From NCBI GenBank assembly GCA_903884425.1, contig CAISEP010000023.1, positions 248,001-312,000 on the forward strand: a DNA stretch of 64,000 bases, in the 5' to 3' direction. Under the pieces are notes generated by a model. The model was not told the origin of the DNA. It worked only from the letters and a program-made list of their open reading frames with translations, and did not search any database. The translations under genes were made by a program, and so were the position numbers. Source of the DNA: an uncultured Caulobacterales bacterium (lineage in GTDB: Bacteria > Pseudomonadota > Alphaproteobacteria > Caulobacterales > Caulobacteraceae). Of this stretch, positions 60,413-64,000 are shown piece after piece. Each line of letters begins with the position of its first letter. Position 1 is the first letter of the stretch.

Positions 60413-62962
60413 TCAGGGATTGTCGATGGCGGCGGCCGGGCCCGCGCGGCCGCGGGAGGAGAAGGCCGCGACCGTGATCCGGCCGTGCGCGGAAATGGGG
60501 CCGGTGACCTCCGGACTGGTCCCGTCCGGCTGCGCCCCGCCCACGGTGTAGCGCAGGGTGAAGCCGGGATAGGCGTGATTGGCCAGCACCTGTCCGTCCT
60601 TCACCACCAGACCCGGGGGCGGGATGCGATAGGCCAGTCCCGGCAGGTCCCGGTCCAGCCCCGGCAGGACGTGCTGCCCGAGGGTGCGGGAAAAGGCCGA
60701 CCAGTCCTGCGCCCGCAGCCGCGCTGCCTCCCCGGCGTCGGCGGTGATGGTCCAGGCCGGGGCCGGTGCCCAGGCCCGCTCCGCAAGCGCCAGGATCCGC
60801 GGTGCCATCATGTCGTCCAGCCGGGCCGGGTCCCGCAGGGTTTCGGAGAACAGGGTCCCCTCGAGTCCCAGTATGTGGTCGCGGCCCTGGTCCGACAGGG
60901 GCACCAGACCCGGGGTGCGGCTGTCCCGGGTCATGTGGAAGGGGTCGAACCCGTGGACGTCGGCCAGCTCCGTGAAGGCCGCCCAGCTGTGCCCCGGCTC
61001 CAGCGCATCGCGGCTGTGGGCCATGTCGAAATAGAGGTTCGTCGCCGGGGACAGGACCAGGGGATATCCGGCATTGGCCAGCCGGTAGGCCAGGTCCTCC
61101 GACCCCCTCAGATTGTTCCAGACCTGGAGCTGGATGCCCGGGCGCAGGAAATGGGGGTTGGGGGCCGGGGTGGGGCGGCCGTCCACGGTCGCCTTGCGCA
61201 CGCCCAGCTCCTCCCACCCCGCCAGGGTCGCCCCGTGGCGGCGGGCGATGTCGGCCACCCGGTCATAGAAGGCGTCCCACAGGTCGGCGGTGGTGGTGAC
61301 CCCCAGACGCTGCATCTCCCGGAGCGCGGCCGGGGACTTCTCCCAGGCCCCCGCGGCCAGCTCGTCGCCGCCCACGTGCAGGGTGCGCAGCGGCAGGCCC
61401 GCCGCCCGGTGCATCCGGGCCAGCTCCGCGATCACGTGATCGAGGAACACATAGGTGGAGGGCAGGCCCGGATTGATCACATTGTCCGAATAGAGCTGGG
61501 CGGAGCTGTAGGTCGACTGATCCTGCGGGTCCGTCAGCAGATAGCGGTCGGCCCCGGGCAGATGACGCCGCCGCCGGGCCTGCGCCCGCGCCTCCATGGC
61601 CCGCGCCGCGGCCCGGGCATGGCCGGGCATTTCCAGCTCCGGGATCACCTCGATGTGCCGGTCCCGGGCATGGCGCAGGATCGCCACATAGTCGGCGCGG
61701 CTGTAGAAGCCCGAGCCGTGCCGGTCCTCAGGATCGGGGCCGGAGCCATAGGCGGGGGGCAGCATCCGCCCCGGCGTCGCGCTGTGGCCCCGCCGGGCCC
61801 CCAGGGTGGTCAGCTCCGGCAGGCCGCGGATGGCGATGCGCCAGCCCTCGTCATCGGCGAAATGCAGGTGCAGCCGGTTCAGCTTGAACCGCGCCATCAG
61901 GTCGAGCACCGCCAGCACCTTGTCCCTGCCCTGGAAGTTGCGCGCCACGTCCAGCATCAGGCCGCGATAGGCAAAGCGCGGCCCGTCGGTCAGTGTCAGG
62001 GCGGGCACCTCCGGCCCCAGCTGCGCCAGGGACTGCAGGCCGTAGAACACCCCCGCTGCGCTCGCCCCGGTGATTGTGAGGCCCGTGGCCGGATCGGCGG
62101 TCAGGCGATAGGCCTCCGGCGAGGTCTGGCCCGGCACCGCGCCGATCTCCAGGCGCACCGGCCGCGGGTACGCCCCCGCCCCTCCGGACGGGAACCGCGC
62201 CAGCAGCGTCTTCGCCGCGGCCTTCTCCCGGGTCAGCCCGGCGGCCGCCAGAACCTCCGAGCCGGGGCCCACGGTCACCCGGCCGGTGGCGAACTCCACC
62301 CGGGCCGGGGTGGGCAGCAGTGGCAGGGTGCGGGACGATGCCATCTCCCCCAGCCCGGCATTGCGGGCATAGGTCTCCTCCGGGCTGACCCGGGTGCTGA
62401 CCGGCTCTGGCAGCCCCGGCAGCCGGTCGAGGCGGGGGAAGGGCACGCTCTCATAGTCCGAAATGGCGGCCGCCGTGCCCGGGGCCCGGTCGAACACGAT
62501 GTAGGGGCCGGTGGGGCCCTTGCTGTTCTTCAGGACCAGGTCGGTGTGCTCCACGGGCAGCCTCAGGGTCTGTCCCGGCGCCAGCGGGCCGGTCCCGGCG
62601 GCGGCGCGGACGCGGAACAGGCTGCCGGTCACGTGCTCCACCGTGTCGCGGTCCTCCTGCGGGATCGGCCGCACGGCGGAAATCGAGGTGAAGTACAGGG
62701 CCCAGCCGGTGGCGGGCAGGGGTGCCGGTCCCTTGTTGGTCACGGTGAACACCGCCCGGGCGACGGGACGGCCGGGGGGGCGGCCCGGCTGGAAGGTCTC
62801 CACCTCCCAGCGCAGGGCCAGCTGCGCGGCCGGGGCCGTTGGCGGCTCGGGCACGGCGGCCCTCAGCGGCGAGGTCATGGCCGCCAGGACCAGGGCCAGG
62901 GTGGTGCCGAAGCGCTGTCCGGCCCGCGGGCGGGACGGCGGTCGCCGCGTCCGGTCATGCAT
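60413..62962 (-). CDS. GH20 beta-N-acetylhexosaminidase
   Basis: The 849-aa protein has a signal peptide (GTTLALVLAAMTSPLRAA), an N-terminal carbohydrate-binding CHB_HEX-like region (LRWEVETFQPG...GWALYFTSI, about 50-210), a GH20b-like alpha/beta domain and the catalytic barrel. The catalytic pair is D533-E534 in LHVGGDELAAGAW, as in all GH20 enzymes. YRGLMLDVARNFQGRDKVL, PELEMPGHARAA and FWNN-like VWNNLRGSEDL are also family hallmarks. It releases GlcNAc (or GalNAc) from chitin fragments, peptidoglycan or glycans, in the periplasm or outside. It overlaps the nagA stop by 8 bases. Confidence 0.93.
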   Translation of the reverse strand: MHDRTRRPPSRPRAGQRFGTTLALVLAAMTSPLRAAVPEPPTAPAAQLALRWEVETFQPGRPPGRPVARAVFTVTNKGPAPLPATGWALYFTSISAVRPIPQEDRDTVEHVTGSLFRVRAAAGTGPLAPGQTLRLPVEHTDLVLKNSKGPTGPYIVFDRAPGTAAAISDYESVPFPRLDRLPGLPEPVSTRVSPEETYARNAGLGEMASSRTLPLLPTPARVEFATGRVTVGPGSEVLAAAGLTREKAAAKTLLARFPSGGAGAYPRPVRLEIGAVPGQTSPEAYRLTADPATGLTITGASAAGVFYGLQSLAQLGPEVPALTLTDGPRFAYRGLMLDVARNFQGRDKVLAVLDLMARFKLNRLHLHFADDEGWRIAIRGLPELTTLGARRGHSATPGRMLPPAYGSGPDPEDRHGSGFYSRADYVAILRHARDRHIEVIPELEMPGHARAAARAMEARAQARRRRHLPGADRYLLTDPQDQSTYSSAQLYSDNVINPGLPSTYVFLDHVIAELARMHRAAGLPLRTLHVGGDELAAGAWEKSPAALREMQRLGVTTTADLWDAFYDRVADIARRHGATLAGWEELGVRKATVDGRPTPAPNPHFLRPGIQLQVWNNLRGSEDLAYRLANAGYPLVLSPATNLYFDMAHSRDALEPGHSWAAFTELADVHGFDPFHMTRDSRTPGLVPLSDQGRDHILGLEGTLFSETLRDPARLDDMMAPRILALAERAWAPAPAWTITADAGEAARLRAQDWSAFSRTLGQHVLPGLDRDLPGLAYRIPPPGLVVKDGQVLANHAYPGFTLRYTVGGAQPDGTSPEVTGPISAHGRITVAAFSSRGRAGPAAAIDNP

Positions 62963-64000
62963 GCAGGTCTCCTTCGAGCGGGGTCTGCCCGGCGATCCAG
63001 GTCTGCGTCACCTGCAGCGCGTCGTCGAGCAGCACCAGATCGGCGCGGTATCCCGGTGCGATGCGCCCGAGTTCGTGGTCCAGCCCGAGAAAGGCCGCCG
63101 GGTTCCCGCTGGCGAGGCGGGAGGCCTCGGCCAGGGTCAGGCCCAGCGCTCGCACCGCGTTGCGCACGGCCCCGGCCATGTCCAGGTTCGAGCCCGCAAG
63201 GGTGCCCTCCGCGTCCACGCAGGTTCCGTCCCGCACGAAAATCGGGCGGCCGTTCAGGGTGAAGCCAGTCTGGTCGCTTCCGACACAGGGCATGGCGTCG
63301 GTCACGAGCAGGAATCGGGACAGGGGGCGGCAGCGCAGGGCCAGGCGCAGGACCACCGGTGACACGTGGTGCCCGTCGACGATCAGGCCGCACCAGGCGG
63401 TCTGGTCCTCCAGCGCCGCCCCCACTGCGCCGGGTCGGCGGTGGCCCAGGGGGGACATGGCGTTGAACAGGTGGGTGACGCCGGTCACGCCGCGGGCCAG
63501 GGCCTGCCGCATCTCCTCATAGGTCGCGTCCGTGTGACCGGCGCTGACGATGACCCCCGCCGCCACCAGGGCCTCGATCGTCCCCGGCGGCTGGAGTTCC
63601 GGTGCCAGGGTGACCAGGGTCCTCCCCCGTGTCAGGCTCGTCAGTTCGGGCAGCAACTCGGCGTCGAGGCGGCGCAGCACGGCCCCGTCGTGGATGCCCT
63701 TCCGGGCCGGGTTCAGGAACGGCCCCTCCAGATGGATGCCCAGCAGGCCCGGCGTGCCCTTGTCCATGGCTTCGGACACGGCGCGGAGGCCCCGCCGCAC
63801 CACGTCGAGCCGGTCGCTGATCAGGGTGGGCAGCAAGCCCGTGGTGCCGAACCGCCGGTGCGCCCGGCCGATGGCGGCGACCCCCTCCGGGGTGGGGGTG
63901 TCGTTGAACAGCACGCCGCCGCCGCCGTTCACCTGGACGTCGATGAAGCCGGGCAGCAGGCTCTGTCCGCCCAGGTTAAGGCGCGGCACGTCGGGGGGCA
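62955..64000 (-). CDS. nagA: N-acetylglucosamine-6-phosphate deacetylase, 5'-truncated
   Basis: About 347 residues are visible before the window ends; the true start lies beyond 64000. The metal-site and family motifs are PGFIDVQVNGGGG, GIHLEGPFLNPARKG, SAGHTDATYEEM, GVTHLFNAMSPL and LVTDAMPCVGSD, all typical of NagA. It converts GlcNAc-6-phosphate to glucosamine-6-phosphate in the cytosol. The stop overlaps the GH20 start (62955-62962), so the two genes form an operon for release and catabolism of GlcNAc. A transporter and kinase would be expected further upstream, outside the window. Confidence 0.92.
   Translation of the reverse strand, partial: PPDVPRLNLGGQSLLPGFIDVQVNGGGGVLFNDTPTPEGVAAIGRAHRRFGTTGLLPTLISDRLDVVRRGLRAVSEAMDKGTPGLLGIHLEGPFLNPARKGIHDGAVLRRLDAELLPELTSLTRGRTLVTLAPELQPPGTIEALVAAGVIVSAGHTDATYEEMRQALARGVTGVTHLFNAMSPLGHRRPGAVGAALEDQTAWCGLIVDGHHVSPVVLRLALRCRPLSRFLLVTDAMPCVGSDQTGFTLNGRPIFVRDGTCVDAEGTLAGSNLDMAGAVRNAVRALGLTLAEASRLASGNPAAFLGLDHELGRIAPGYRADLVLLDDALQVTQTWIAGQTPLEGDLHA

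Noticed and set aside
59936-63262. A 1108-residue open frame crossing the crotonase and GH20 genes
   Set aside because: It runs antisense to GH20 with a repetitive Gly/Arg/Gln translation; GH20 has an intact catalytic motif.

Overview
The window is very GC-rich and densely coded on both strands. It looks like chromosome of an alphaproteobacterium of the Caulobacterales, Sphingomonadales or Azospirillaceae type. The indicators are a large TonB-dependent receptor beside an exported S9 peptidase, TadE/TadG pilus modules, a UrcA-like exported peptide, a pseudaminic-acid cluster of the flagellin-glycosylation kind, and many exported peptidases and glycoside hydrolases. The genus is not resolved. 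No rRNA, tRNA, CRISPR array, insertion sequence or prophage was seen.

Layout. 0-10 kb: a truncated DUF1254/DUF1214 gene, ovoA (ovothiol synthesis), an MHS-family transporter, a flavin reductase, an overlapping pair of 16S rRNA modification genes (rsmC-like and rsuA), an exported TonB-C/surface-adhesin-E-like protein and an S9 peptidase. 10-17 kb: a 1001-aa TonB-dependent receptor, a small exported protein with promoter and terminator, and TadE-TadE-TadG module 1. 17-23 kb: the pseudaminic acid locus, with pseC-pseG facing pseH and an SpsF-type cytidylyltransferase, and a divergent pseI-amidase pair. 23-31 kb: a DEDDh exonuclease, an alpha/beta hydrolase, M13, M20 and M24 peptidases, and a class IV aminotransferase coupled to a sulfotransferase-like gene. 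31-37 kb: two tandem Tat-type GH79-like hydrolases, then small genes (MmcQ/YjbR, exported cupin, YidB-like, Cys-rich exported peptide). 37-40 kb: TadG-TadE-TadE module 2, paralogous to module 1 but with a different gene order. 40-42 kb: a 13-bp tandem repeat, an HTH regulator, a divergent GNAT-like gene and a small membrane protein, linked by two similar palindromes. 42-54 kb: a 2-hydroxyacid dehydrogenase, an esterase, an EXORDIUM-like secreted protein in an operon with a solitary secretin, an exported amidohydrolase, a MaoC-like dehydratase, a membrane-anchored T5orf172 (GIY-YIG) protein and an 834-aa exported orphan. 54-64 kb: an exported VOC protein, a trimethylamine-dehydrogenase-like flavoenzyme, an ABC-F ATPase, a beta-propeller, a crotonase, and a nagA-GH20 hexosaminidase operon cut by the window end.

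The common theme is the cell envelope: polymer and peptide scavenging, surface appendages, and glycosylation of surface proteins. The best candidates for something undescribed are the EXORDIUM-secretin operon, the HTH/GNAT/membrane-protein trio with its shared candidate operator, the class IV aminotransferase lacking a visible catalytic lysine, and the membrane-tethered T5orf172 protein. No new defence or mobile system could be supported.
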